Positions 31,707 through 42,387 of a stretch of DNA of 64,000 bases are shown one piece after another. This stretch comes from Gymnogyps californianus. Taxonomy: Eukaryota > Chordata > Aves > Accipitriformes > Cathartidae. The stretch lies in assembly GCF_018139145.2 (NCBI RefSeq), contig NW_026114224.1, forward strand, positions 806,001 through 870,000. The letters run 5' to 3'. Every line of letters starts with the position of its first letter. Position 1 is the first letter of the stretch. The notes under the pieces were generated by a model. It searched no databases, had not been told where the DNA came from, and was given only the letters and a program-made list of their open reading frames with translations. A program made the translations under genes and the position numbers.

Positions 31707-34412
31707 CTGCTCCAGCCCTCTCTGCCCTGCCGATCACATGCCCTCTGCAATGACACCCGGCTCCCTGGGACTTTCAGGGCAATGCTCCACTCGAAGCCCT
31801 GCACTTGGGACCTGCACTGAGCATGACAGGCACCTGGTGACAGCCTTCCACAGGCCTTGAGAGGCATAGCCCCAGGGGCTACAGCTGCAGCTCTCAGCGC
31901 CTTGTCCTCAGCCGCGCACCTGGGATATCTTGCCACAGGGGGATGCTTTCTCTCCCCAGCTGCCATCTCTGCTGCCTCCAGGGAAGAAGGGAAGGCAGCT
32001 GTGTGGAGACAACCAGGGTCAGGTGGGCATATTAGACCCCACTTGGCTTCTCAGATTTAGCTGAGGAGGTCTCCAAGCTTGCTGGGAGCACTAGGAGGAG
32101 GACACTCCTGCAGGGGAGGTGGTGACCTCCCGGCAGCACCTCCAGCCTCTTGGGGACGTAGGGTGGTGTCAAGCCTTGAACAAAGACCATGACTGCCATG
32201 CAGGTTGTTGGTGTGTAGGGGGAATGGTTTGCGAGAGTGGGAGAGATCTATGGCAAGGGCGAGGTAGAGCCTGGCTGAGGAAAAGTCAGGAGGGGCAAAG
32301 GGAGAATAAACGGGAGGTGCGGATGACTTAGAGGGAGACTGGAGAGAGCTTGTTTTGGTGGAATAGGTATGTCCAGAGCTTTTTCCCAGCACTGCAAGCA
32401 TTGTGACATTCTTGAGCATGGACCAAAATATTAAACAATCCACAAAAGCAATAATTTACATCACTAGATGAAAGCAGCTCCGATTCCATTTTGGCTCTGG
32501 AGCAGGAAAATGGCGTTAATGAGTCAGTGGGGACGTGGTAAATTTGGTAGTGCCTGTCTGACACCCTGAAGTTTACCGGAACTGGATGTAACAATGGTCC
32601 TGGTGACTAAGAACTGAGACACCCTCATTTCTCTTGCAGCTTATGGCCTGTGGGCCAAGGGAAACGCAAGGAGCCTCTCACAAGTAGACTCCCTACCTAA
32701 AGGGGACAAAGCTTCTCGAGTCTCTGATTGCAGGGTTGCTTCAAGAATAAGGCAATGTTCTTTGCTGTGCTGACACTCAAAACCCAAGCTGGATGGCGGG
32801 GTTGGGGGGGGGGGTTGTGTTAGCACAGTATTTACAGACTCCCACTCTGTCATCAGCAGTGCTAGTGTAGGTGGAGTTACAAAGAGGGGGATCGTGATTG
32901 CGCATGCTCGATCATGCCCTACTGAAATGCCCACCCTAACCGCATCTTGCAGTCACACTGCCTCCGTCCAGCCATGAAAAGAAGTGCTTTTCTCCTTTCC
33001 ACGCCATACCCATCCCCTGGAGTTTATTCCCGCAAGACCAAGGAAAGAGAGAAGTGCCATGAATGGTTTTCGTATGATTTTGTGAACAACAGCTGAGAGG
33101 ACTGAAAAGTTAATTCAAACGGCCTGTATTAACTTTCACAATGCACTGTGACCAGAGGGTCAGGCAAGTCTCTCCAAAGCAATCTCTCCCTCGGATCTCC
33201 ATAGCCGTGTCCCTTGATGACTTGACCAGGCCCTCACGCATCGTCCAACCAGGGGTCTGGGCTCAGCTTGGGAAGTGGAGAATCTGTTGGAAACCAGGAA
33301 ATCAATGCGTAGGAGGGTGATCAAAGAGATGCCCGCGTCCTTCCCTGAAAGAGACCCACACCCAAATTGACCTCTTTTGCTCCGTAAGGTCATCCCAGAG
33401 GCCAAAGGCCTGGATGGCCTGCTTCTGAGGAGAGGCTCAGGGCAGGGAGCCAAAAGCTCATGGCTCTTTTTCCTGGGTCAGGGATGAGGTGACCCATTCC
33501 ATGCATTTCAGATTTCAAAGGGACATCGGATCAGTCTCCCGGAGCACCTGGGAGTCATCATGAGGTGGAAGAGTTGGGAAAACCCCTGAACTCCAGGCAA
33601 ACATGAGTCACCCTGCTATGGACTTCAGTGGACACGCCTGCCTCAGGCGTGCCAGGGATACCAGAGCTCACAGCCCCAGAGTTCTGCTTGCGTCAAGGGC
33701 ATTTCCACACATTTTAGCACCATCCTGAATCTACGGGGGCTTCTATGCAATCTCCTGCATTTGCTGTCTTCCAAGGCATTGCCTTTTGGTGGTTGCTCAA
33801 GGGCTTGTGTGACTCAGGGTAACCCAGAATAATGAAGTTTGGAATGGACCTCTGGAGGTCTTCTGCTCCTGTCCCCTGCTCCGAGCAGACCAGACTTCCC
33901 AGGTACCTCAGCAGGCTCTGGGCCTTGTCCTGCTGATTTCTCTTCTCCCATATGGGACTGTGCGGTCTTGATGTTCTGCTTGAACTTACTCAGAGTCTCC
34001 TGTGTGTCTACGATGACCCGCTGGGAGAAAGGTTTCTCAGGGCTAGCCTGAGTGCCTGCACTGAAAGCACTTGAGAGCTGACTTGAGGTGTCCCTCATAG
34101 CTGAATTTGACCGTGAGTGGTGGCCGTGCTCACCATGAAGAAGGCCAAGTGACAAAGGCAATCCGTATTAGGAAAACGCACTCAGAATCTCCTCGTACAC
34201 TAGCCTGAGACCTCCGAGCTGATTGGCCTTCTGAAGCTGGGACACAGATGAATGGTTTTGATGTTTGGTGGTATGAAGCAGGAGCACAACATTTCAGATG
34301 AAAGAGGCAAGGGCTTAATCACCAGCGAGGCCTTGGCAAGCGGCAGCTGCTAGGTGTTTAGATGCTTCATGATCAAGTAATGTTTGTGGCCCCGCGGGGA
34401 TCTGGGACACAG
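31707..34412. other. Unit A, tRNA-Ser to keratin promoter
   Basis: About 2.7 kb upstream of the keratin gene. It holds a CR1 fragment near 33836 and a segment around 32970-33165 that is present here, shortened and diverged in B (48176-48275) and absent in C (near 60520). No other gene was recognised. Confidence 0.5.
33836..33940 (-). mobile_element. CR1 LINE 3'-end fragment, unit A
   Basis: GGAATGGACCTCTGGAGGTC followed by a CCCCTGCTC...GGGCCTTGTCC pattern is the reverse complement of the conserved CR1 3' region. Copies in units B (48945) and C (61196). Confidence 0.7.
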
Positions 34413-34419
34413 CATAAAA
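34413..34419 (+). promoter_or_regulatory. TATA box of feather keratin gene, unit A
   Basis: CATAAAA, about 25-30 nt before the probable non-coding exon 1. The equivalents are CATAAAA at 49522-49528 (B) and CATAAAC at 61771 (C, one A fewer). Confidence 0.7.
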
Positions 34420-34439
34420 CCTCCGCTGCTCCGGGCTCT

Positions 34440-34478
34440 GCATCCTCCTCTCTTGCCTCCCTTTCCTCGAGGAACGAG
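34440..34478 (+). other. Non-coding exon 1 of feather keratin gene, unit A
   Basis: Short pyrimidine-rich leader ending ACGAG with donor GTAAGC at 34479. The 5' end is estimated from the TATA box. Avian feather keratin genes have a short untranslated first exon and one intron in the 5' UTR, as here (intron 34479-35018, 540 bp). Confidence 0.65.
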
Positions 34479-35039
34479 GTAAGCCTGAGTCCGCTCCATC
34501 TCTCCCTGTGGGCTGAGCTGCTGTCATGGTGGCTCCTCAGGTTGATACTTGGGCTGCCTCAGCTTGGCCCTGCAACAGAACTGTTTAAGGGCTGTCACCT
34601 CTGTCCCTTTTGGCGGAGGTGGCTGGGGAGGGCTGGGAAGAGGGGGTTTCTTTAAAGCAGAAGGGGATCAATGGGGCTGAGCTGCAGGGACGTCTGCCCA
34701 CCAGAATGTCTGCCTTTAGCAGATGGTCTCTAACGAAATGGCCAAGTGCCTCCAGTGCCATCTTTATGACAGCAATGTTTGTTCAGGAGATGGGGTATGA
34801 CCAGTCTTGCCACAGGTGCTTTAAACCCACTGTGCTGGGTCCTATCCTGAAAGCGGTTCAGCCGTCCTGTGCCGTGCAATTCGGAGGGCACGATGAGGGC
34901 CGTGGGAACTGTAGGCACACCAGGTGTTTTTAAAGAAAGTGTGTCCACAGAGAGAGCTGAGGAAAAGAAAGACAGACTGATACTGAGGCTCGTGCTCCCT
35001 GCCTGCTCTGTGTTTCAGCTTTGCCTCCCTCACTGAGAG

Positions 35040-35348
35040 ATGTCTTGCTTCAGACCCTGTCTCCCAACGCCCTGCGGCGCCTCTGGCCCAACCCCACTTG
35101 CCAGCAGCTGCAGTGAGCCCTGTGTCGCCCGCTGCGCGGACTCGACGGTGGCCATCCAGGCCTCCGCGGTGGTGGTGACCCTGCCGGGCCCCATCCTCAC
35201 CTCTTTCCCTCAGAGCACAGCCGTGGGATCCTCTCTGTCAGCTGCTGTTGGGAGCTCCCTCAGCGCCGGGGGGGTTCCCATCTCTTCTGGGGCTCCCTTG
35301 GTCTGGGGGGGTCAGGGCTGTGTCTGCCTCCCACCCGCTGCAGTCTGA
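35040..35348 (+). CDS. Feather beta-keratin (corneous beta-protein), unit A
   Basis: 102 codons in one exon. The acceptor TGTTTCAG ends at 35018 and the ATG follows 21 nt of leader. The protein begins [13 protein letters not shown], has a Cys-rich N-terminus, and contains the conserved core [31 protein letters not shown] and STAVGSS. This core forms the beta-sheet filament unit of feather and scale corneous proteins. Eight cysteines serve cross-linking. The length is close to the family's usual 97-105 residues. The C-terminus ([13 protein letters not shown]) is unlike the usual Gly/Arg/Cys-rich tail, so an old frameshift near the end is possible. It is the only one of the three copies that keeps the family reading frame without indels. 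Confidence 0.92.
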   Translation: MSCFRPCLPTPCGASGPTPLASSCSEPCVARCADSTVAIQASAVVVTLPGPILTSFPQSTAVGSSLSAAVGSSLSAGGVPISSGAPLVWGGQGCVCLPPAAV

Positions 35349-35778
35349 ACTGCTGAAGCTGGCGGATCATCCCCTTCGTAGCGGGAAGGCAGATGGGAAC
35401 TCTGCATCAGGAGCATGGCCAGGGCTTGCAGGCGGGCTGCGTGTCCTCATCCCACCTGGCAGGAGGGACCTGTGCCCGCTGCTCCTCGCTGCAGGGCAGG
35501 CCTCGCCGTGCCTCCTCTGGCTTTGCTTTGCTCTGAGCTCCTTGAGACAGCACTCGTTCTCTTCTGCTTTGCTGAACCTCCTGCCGACGGGGGGAGGGTG
35601 CCGGAGTTAGGGACTGCTCTTGCTGGGCTGGGATTGTCACCAGGTAGAGCAGAATGGGAAAAGGCAAGCGCTTTGTGTGGAGCTTGTCCTTGGGAAATGG
35701 GCCATTCTCTGTGCCTCCCTGAACCCTGCAGACGTGTTTCTTGGTCTCTCTTCTGTGCCACTGCATTTCCTCCTTCTC

Positions 35779-35784
35779 ATTAAA
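35779..35784 (+). terminator. Poly(A) signal of feather keratin gene, unit A
   Basis: ATTAAA about 430 nt after the stop, just before the LTR remnant at 35862. The same hexamer occurs at 50880-50885 in B, and at 63136-63141 in C. Confidence 0.65.
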
Positions 35785-35861
35785 GACTTTGTGCAGCATA
35801 GCTGGCGACTCGTGGTGCTTTGTTCTCCTCCCCCCTCAGTTGGCCAAGCCCTCTGCAAGGC

Positions 35862-36128
35862 TGTCATGGTTTCAGCCCAGCTGGCAACTGAGCACCACGC
35901 GGCCGCTCGCTCACTCCTCCCTGCCCTGGTGGGATGCGGAGGAGAATCGGAAGAAAAGGTAAAACCTTGTCAGTTGAGATAAGGACACTTTAATAGGACA
36001 ACACAAGGAGAGAAGAAATAACAATAATAGTAACAGAAGAATATATAAAGCGAGTGATGCACAATGCAACTGCTCACCATGCTCAGCTTCTTGTGAAAGT
36101 TAACTCTCTCCCAGCCGAACCCAGGACA
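35862..36128 (-). mobile_element. Internally deleted ERVL-type LTR, unit A
   Basis: Minus-oriented LTR. It starts TGTCATGGTTTCAGCCC and ends CCCAGCCGAACCCAGGACA, so both ends are present, but the middle is missing and only 267 bp remain. AAGG occurs on both flanks (AAGGC left, AAGGA right), a plausible decayed target duplication. It is shared by B (50963-51241) and C (63218-63499), so it predates the amplification. Confidence 0.8.
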
Positions 36129-36339
36129 AAGGAAGAGGGCGAATCTGCTCTCTCCCATGACAGTGAGCCTGTCCCCATGCATGGGGCACTGCAAGTTGTG
36201 GGTGGAGCTCCCTGAACTGAGACCAGAGCACCAAAAACAAGCAAGCAGGCAAGAGAAAGACAGAAAAGCCTCAGAGAAATGGATGGAACAAGAAGCAATG
36301 GACAGGGGTGGAAATACAACTAATGCCACACACAGTGGT

Positions 36340-36515
36340 GGTCAAAGATGGGAAACGGTTGCCCAGGGAGGTTGTAGATTCTCCGTCTTTGGAGATGTCC
36401 AACATCCAACCAGGCAAGGCCATGAAAAAGGTCCCGTGTATATTCCTTCAAAAGAAGAGAGAAAAAATCCAGTGTTATATGCCAGGCTTTGAGCCGGGCG
36501 TGGACTGCATGATCT
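36340..36515 (+). mobile_element. CR1 LINE fragment, unit A
   Basis: Contains the CR1 3' signature (GGTTGCCCAGGGAGGTTGTAG, then TTTGGAGATGTCCAA and a diverged CATGATCTCCA). Equivalents: B near 51448-51590, C near 63702-63855. Confidence 0.7.
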
Positions 36516-36739
36516 CCACCTCAGGTGTTGAGCCACTGCTGGATGCCCTCATGCAGGAGCAGTCATCAAGAACAAGGGAGCAGAGAGGGGACAGGGGCCA
36601 GCGCTCAGGAAAGCTGCAGAACTGTGGTGGCACAGGGCAGGCGAAAGGGCACTGATGTCAGTGCCAGGGCTGGGAGCACAGGAAAGGAAGGAAGATCAGA
36701 GTGCGTTAAACAATTGACCCAACAGCAAGGCAAGGGGAT

Positions 36740-37346
36740 TGTCGTGGTTTAACCCCAGTCAGCAACTAAGCACCACGCAGCTGTTTTCCCCTCCCCCTCC
36801 CAGTGGGGTGAGGAGGAGGAAAGGAAAGAAAAAAAAGTAAAACTTGTGAGTTGAGATAAGAACAGTTTAATAACTAAACTAAAATAGAATACTAACAATA
36901 GTAATAATGAAATATAATAATAATCGTAATGAAAAGGAATACAACAAAAAAAGGAAGGGGGCGGGGGGGGGAGAAAAAAAAACAGTGATGCACAATGCAA
37001 TTGCTCACCACCCGCTGACCAATGCCCAGTTAGTTCCCGAGCTGCGATCCACGCCTCCCGGCCAACTCCCCCTGTTTATATACTGGGCATGACGTTCCAT
37101 GGTATGGAATACCCCTTGGGCTAGTTCAGGTCAGCTGCCCCAGCTAGGCTCCCTCCCAGCTCCTTGCACACCTGCTTGCTGGCAGAGCATGGGAAACTGG
37201 AAAGTCCTTGGCTTAATATAAGCGCTACTTAGCAACAACTAAAACATCAGAGTGTTATCAACATCATTCTCACACTAAATCCAAAACACAGCACTGTACC
37301 AGCTACTAAAAAGAAAGTTACCTCTGTCCCAGCCGAAACCAGGACA
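36740..37346 (-). mobile_element. Solo ERVL LTR, unit A only
   Basis: 607 bp, minus orientation, plus-strand TGTCGTGGTTTAACCCC to CCAGGACA. It is flanked by the 5-bp duplication GGGAT (36735-36739 and 37347-37351). Unit B has the uninterrupted site (CAAGGGATAAAG near 51788). Confidence 0.95.
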
Positions 37347-37397
37347 GGGATAAAGTGTAAGCATGCTGAGGAAAGCCCTGAGGGAGCCAAAACTCGG

Positions 37398-37469
37398 AGG
37401 TCCCACTAAGCTGTGAACGCAGATCACTGGATTCAGAGTCCAGACTGCTCACCATTACACCATGGGACC
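37398..37469 (-). tRNA. tRNA-Gln(CTG), unit A
   Basis: 72 nt on the minus strand, anticodon loop ACTCTGAAT (anticodon CTG). The acceptor stem GGTCCCA/TGGGACC pairs perfectly although it differs from the usual GGTTCCA/TGGAACC, a compensated change. The T-stem (CTGCG/CTTAG) has one mismatch and one G-T pair, so transcription or stability could be reduced. TTTT terminator (AAAA at 37389-37392) is 5 nt downstream. Confidence 0.85.
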
Positions 37470-39316
37470 ACCTGGACAGACCCTGTCTTTCCCCTCTGGC
37501 CACCCTCGCTGAGCCATATGCTCCTGGCTGAGCCTGGCAGTCTCTCCATCTCCCTGGCCACCACCAAGTGCAGCCTTCCTCCAGGGCCACTGGGCACTCT
37601 CTACTCACAGGATCTTTCAAGGGAGTGCCAGAGCTCTTTGCGCAAGCCTGGCATGCCCTCTCATACAAGACCCAGGCTGGTAACCTGTGAGAATCTTCTT
37701 CTCGCCTAATTAGACCTGGTTATGAAGTTTCCAGCTTAACCTCTTCAACATTGCACCTCACAGACTACATTCATGGCCCAGCGATCGGTGGTTCGATGCT
37801 TGCACTTGCGGTCTCTGCTGCTGCCTCCCTTCACCCCCGTGTTGGACAGCCTGCCAGTCTGCCTGGGTACGTTATTGCCTCTCCTGTTTCTCACCTCGTA
37901 GCTCATCCAAAGCACCCGTTAAGCAGATATCCTTACCCTTGGTTGCAGTCCTAGCCAAGCTCCTGACCTTGCCGAACGAGGCAACCAAGAGAGAGGGCAG
38001 GGGAGGACGTTCAGCAGAGGGAAGAGCTCGCAGGAGGACCCGAAGCAGCTCCTTCAGCATCTCCCTCAATTACGACGTGCTCCGGCATGCTCTGATACCA
38101 CCTTGTGCATGTCCCCTCTTCCTCTTCCTGTGTGCACAGGAAGACCTCTTGTGTGGCTCGTACTTCCTGACTGCGGTCCTTCTGAAAAATGCCACCAGTG
38201 CTCATGCAACCTGTGGTGGCATTGCGTGAGTGAGGATGTCTCTCTCCTGTCAGCAGCGTTGGAGAGAAATGCCCCAGAGCCTGCCACATCCCTGTTGGCC
38301 TCTTCCTGGTCGGCCTCTACTCCCCCCTGCCCCTCTTCCCACTGGTGCTGTCCATGTTTGCTGGTGAGGAACTGCCAGTTCCGTGAAACTTTTGGGGTTG
38401 AAATCCTGCTGGTCAACGCCACATCCTGGATCGGCACCTACAGAATGTGCCATTGGACCTGAAAGAGGGAAGGACGCATCTCAGGGGCTCTCCAGCTTCG
38501 GGAGCAGAGGGCAGAGGAGCTCCCTGCTGACTAAGGAGAGGGAAAAGTTGCCCCGTCACCAAAGAAGGGGAAGAAGGACTATCTGGGGAACCAAGGAAAG
38601 GTGGTGATAAAGTGGAGCAAGTTCAGCGGAGGATGCCTAGGATAGTCAGGGGCCAGGGGCTGTGGCCTTGGGAGGAGAGGCTGAGGACGCAAGGCTCGCT
38701 TAGCTGGGAGAAGAAAATGCTTAGCAGGGATCGAATCGGAGCCTCCCTCCAGTGCCTGCAAGGAGGCTACTGCAACGGCTGGAGGATGAGCGCCGTGGTC
38801 AGAAATTGAAGAGGCAGTTTGTGACTGGTTACACGAACCCAAATGATCACCCTGAGGGTGCCTAAGCATGGGAGCCGGGGTGCCAAGAGGCTGTGAAATG
38901 TCTGTCCTCAAGGTATTGTATGACCTGAAAGAAAGATGAGGTGGTGTGAGCCTGCTTGAAGCAGGAGGATGCCCTCTCTGACTCCCTGAAATGCCTTCCA
39001 AGCAGAAGGGTTGTTGCAGGGAGAGAGGATTGTGTGAGCGAATGTTTGAAGAATGTCCAGAGATGCGCACTGAAATGCGGGGAGAGGCATGCAGAATGCG
39101 AGTTTTGCAGGGGAGAGCGGCCAAGTGGAATTCCCCAGGGGCTCTCCCTCCCTGTTTCTGTTGTAGGCCTACCCAGCTGGTACTGGTGGGGCAGCATGGG
39201 TATGCCCCTTTCTCCTTCTGCAGGAGCTGGGACTGCAGCAAGAGCTGAGCAGAGCCCCCAGAGGAGCAAGAAGCCTGCAGTGAGGAGAGGGAAGGAGGCC
39301 AAGAGAGAGAAGAGCC
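37470..39316. other. Unit A, tRNA-Gln to tRNA-Leu
   Basis: Contains an exon-like segment at 38140-38225 and a CR1 fragment near 38600-38775. No gene identified with confidence. Confidence 0.5.
38600..38775 (+). mobile_element. CR1 LINE fragment, unit A
   Basis: GGGGAACCAAGGAAAGG..., GGAGGAGAGGCTGAGGACGC, AGCTGGGAGAAGAAAATGC and CCTGCAAGGAGGCTACTG follow the order of the CR1 3' region. The B equivalent, 53035-53232, runs into the gap. Confidence 0.65.
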
Positions 39317-39399
39317 TGTCAGGAGTGGGAGTCGAACCCACGCCTCCCAGGGAGACTGCAACCTGAATGCAGCGCCTTAGACCGCTCGGCCATCCTGAC
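39317..39399 (-). tRNA. tRNA-Leu(CAG), unit A
   Basis: 83 nt on the minus strand with long variable arm, anticodon loop TTCAGGT (anticodon CAG), A box TGGCCGAGCGG, B box GGTTCGACTCC and a perfectly paired GTCAGGA/TCCTGAC acceptor stem. No T-run was seen just downstream. The unit B copy lies in the gap. Confidence 0.93.
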
Positions 39400-39401
39400 C
39401 C

Positions 39402-39402
<1 letters not shown>

Positions 39403-39435
<33 letters not shown>

Positions 39436-39436
39436 C
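39403..39436. repeat. (CTG)n triplet repeat next to tRNA-Leu
   Basis: Eleven CTG-type triplets with one GTT interruption, starting four bases from the 5' end of the tRNA-Leu gene, i.e. in its upstream flank. Confidence 0.95.
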
Positions 39437-40462
39437 CACTCCTCCCCCTGCAGCTGCCAGAGCCAGCCCACCTCAGGCAGCCTCCTCCTGGCACTGCTGC
39501 AGGGGGAGCTGGCTCCTGGCAGCACCCTTGCCCTGCTCCCACCACGGGCTGCTGACAGGCGACCGCAGCTCCTACACGCGCTTCAGACCACACGGAACAC
39601 GAGTAGCCAGCACAGGGGCAGCACGCTTCCGACGCGTCTCCCAAAGGCCAAGGCAATCCTTCACAGGACCAAGCAAAGGAACCGTCAGCAAATTACGGCT
39701 CTGCGCACGCCAACATCCTGTCAAGGGGCTCCAGGCACACGCCTGCCTTTCTCATGGACGGTTCCTGGGGCAACAAGGGTGCTTCCTTCTTCCCTGCCCT
39801 CCGTGGGCAAGGAGGGCTGTGCCACACCAACCCCTGGGGGAATGCTGGGGTGGTCTCAAGGAGTCAGTGTGTGGCAAAGGGGCTGGAGAGTCAAGGCGAA
39901 AGGACACGAGATGCGCCAAGTGCTGAGCAATGACTGAGCTCCAGTTCCTGTGGGGAAGAGGCCCGCTTGCCGCCCATGGTGCAGAGGAAGGAGGTCACAG
40001 CTCTCTCTGGGATTTGTTGCTTCGTGGAAGGAACTAGACTGCAAGGCATCTCAGGAGGGCACTAGTCCAAATGCCTGCTCAACGCAGGGCTAGCCCCAAA
40101 GCTAGAGCAGGCGGCTCAGTGCCTGAGCCCCACTGAAACTTGAGGGTGATACCCAGGCATGGAGAATCCCAAAGTTCTCTGGGCACCTGCTCCAGTGCTA
40201 CAGCACTCCCTGAGAATCTCTGGAGGGTCCAAAGCAGCCCCTGCAGTCTGCTTTTGCCAAGGCGGGCCTTGCTAAGAGCCAGGCCTGTGTCTGCTGGCCT
40301 AGGAGGTGCCCAGAGGCCTGGCCATGAGGCAAGGCTGGAGGGGGAGTCAAGGGGAGGGCCTCGAGTGCCCTATGGGAGCTGAACTTCCTGAGGGAAGCTG
40401 GGTTGGTTTGGAAGAGGAGAGGCAAGGCCCTCTGGAGCCAGGCTGAGTAAAAGAACCTTGTC

Positions 40463-40534
40463 TGCGTTGGCCAGGAATCGAACCCGGGTCAACTGCTTGG
40501 AAGGCAGCTATGCTCACCACTATACCACCAACGC
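40463..40534 (-). tRNA. tRNA-Gly(TCC), unit A
   Basis: 72 nt on the minus strand, GCGTTGGTGGTATAGTGG to the 3' end with anticodon TCC in CTTCCAA and B box GGTTCGATTCC. It differs from the vertebrate consensus by one T-stem base (CCTGG for CCCGG). TTTT terminator (AAAA at 40449-40452) is 10 nt downstream. The unit B copy lies in the gap. Confidence 0.95.
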
Positions 40535-42009
40535 TCCTCGACCCACTCCTGCCTCCTGCTCCTCCACCCCGCAGCCTCGCCTCCCTCCTGCCCCTCCACT
40601 TCCCAGTCTCCCCTGCCTCCTGCTCTTCCAGGTCACAAACTCGACCCTCTCCACTTCACAGCCCGGACGGCCTCCTCCTTCCAGCCCCCTGCACACACAC
40701 GGCCTCAAGCCCATCGGATGTCTCTGGGCTTCTCTCTGTCTGACGTGTTGGCTAGGGAAACTCAACCTGCTGCCTGATGGCAATGCTGATGCTCCCCATC
40801 TGCCTTCATACAGCTGCCCGCTGGGCATATACTACGCAACGCGATGGGCATTTCTCTGTAGGTACCTCTCGTGCTTTAAGCACAGACAAACACCCACCCA
40901 GCTGCTCACTACTTTCCCCACCCTCAGGGGGATGCGGAGCACTGAAAACAGGATGACAAATCGCATGGCTCAAGATAAACACAAGGACATGCCTTAGCAA
41001 ACACTGTTGCGGGCAAGTCAGGCTTGACTTGGGGAAAATTCATTTTTTGCCAATTAAAACGCATTCACACAGTGACAAACAAAAAGACAAACATAAAACA
41101 CCGCCTTTCCTCTCCCCTCTCCCAGGCTCAACTTTACTCCTTCACACCACACTCCGTTACCTGCCCAAGCGGGATGCATCTTCCTCTGCCCTTTCCCGCT
41201 CTTTTTGTTCCTTCCGCCTCTCTCTGCCCGGCGTTTTCTGCCCTTTCTGGAATATGTTTTCACAGAGGGGCCACAAACTTTGATGACGGCTCAGCTGTGT
41301 CGTGCAGTGGAACCACTGCGGAGCTGGAATCAGCTGTGTCTGACACAGGGCAGCCCCTTATCTCTTCCCACAGAGGCCACCCTGCAGCACCCCCTAACCC
41401 CTCCACTACCAAAACCTTGCCATATGTAGCCAACACAGTGCCCCTTGGGAATACCGTAGGGCATAACACTGAGGTAACACAGGCGGAGTCTGCCCCAGTC
41501 GGAGTCACATTCACGCTGTCCCAGGCTAACATGTGGTTGCACCATGCACCCTTTGGTTGAATTAAAAAGGCACAGCAGCCAGCCTGGGTTTCTTCTGAGT
41601 CACTGGATATGTCCCTATCTTGTACACTTGTCTAGGATTAGCTCAGCAATCAGTGAGCGGAAAGCAGGCAATGCTAGGGTAACAATTCTCTATCTACGTA
41701 ATGTGCAAATAGGCCAAGTGGATTATTTCTAGCACAAGTTTCTTGGTCTAGATCACTTGGTCGGATATGAGCATCTGCCACATTCCGTGCTGCATGCCCG
41801 TAAGCAATTTGTTTTGCAGGACTCTAGGCATTACCTGTTCCTGGGCTAAAATCTGCCTTGTGCTGCTCCTGGTTTTGGTGGTGGATGATTGCTTTGGTCA
41901 ATCCCCATGCCAGCACTGATGAATGATGACCAGGACGTACCTACCTCTACATACACGGCGGGCACCACTTTTTTTCAGCTGCCATTTTCTTATTAGACAC
42001 CATAACCAA

Positions 42010-42387
42010 CATGTTTTCCTACTGCTCTGTGATTGGCTGACAGCCATCTCTTCACCCCGTCATACCCACCTGCTCTCAGGCAGACCTGTGATTGGCTGTG
42101 AGGACCAGCCAACCCTACCTGTGTACCCAGAAGCACATCTGAAAAGGAAGCCTCACTCACTAAATACAGCAGAGACAACTCTTGACAGCGTCATTCCCCA
42201 TGGGTTCTCATATTGCTTTGTGATTGGCTGACAGCCATTTTTGACACTGTCGTGCCCACGTGTTCTCAGGTCTCCCCCTGACGGGCTGTCCGCTTCCTTT
42301 GGAACAAGAAGCGTTCAGATATAAAAAGAGACACCAGGCAGTGGTATCCACTATGGAATGAACACAAGCACCTAGCGCAAGCAATAT
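42010..42387 (+). repeat. 189-bp tandem duplication with inverted CCAAT motifs, unit A
   Basis: CATGTTTTCCT...GTGATTGGCTGACAGCCAT at 42010 and CATGGGTTCTC...GTGATTGGCTGACAGCCAT at 42199 align along their length. GATTGGCTG occurs at 42031, 42090 and 42222; the expected fourth copy is degenerate (GACGGGCTG near 42279). The equivalent in B starts at 54477 and 54668, with one motif mutated to GACTGG. Confidence 0.8.
42320..42326 (+). promoter_or_regulatory. TATA-like box after the CCAAT-motif repeats, unit A
   Basis: TATAAAA in the context CAGATATAAAAAGAG, downstream of three ATTGG motifs. A CAG|GTACTA donor-like site follows at 42471/42472. The same arrangement is at 54789 in B. It may be a decayed LTR promoter; promoter activity is not shown. 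Confidence 0.4.

Noticed and set aside
37765..37800. GATCGGTGGTTCGATGC, B-box-like, possible extra tRNA gene
   Set aside because: The surrounding sequence does not fold into a cloverleaf and has no A box at the right distance.
38579..39656. Long minus-strand open frames of about 260 codons
   Set aside because: They run through the CR1 fragment, the tRNA-Leu gene and the CTG repeat, so they are chance frames.
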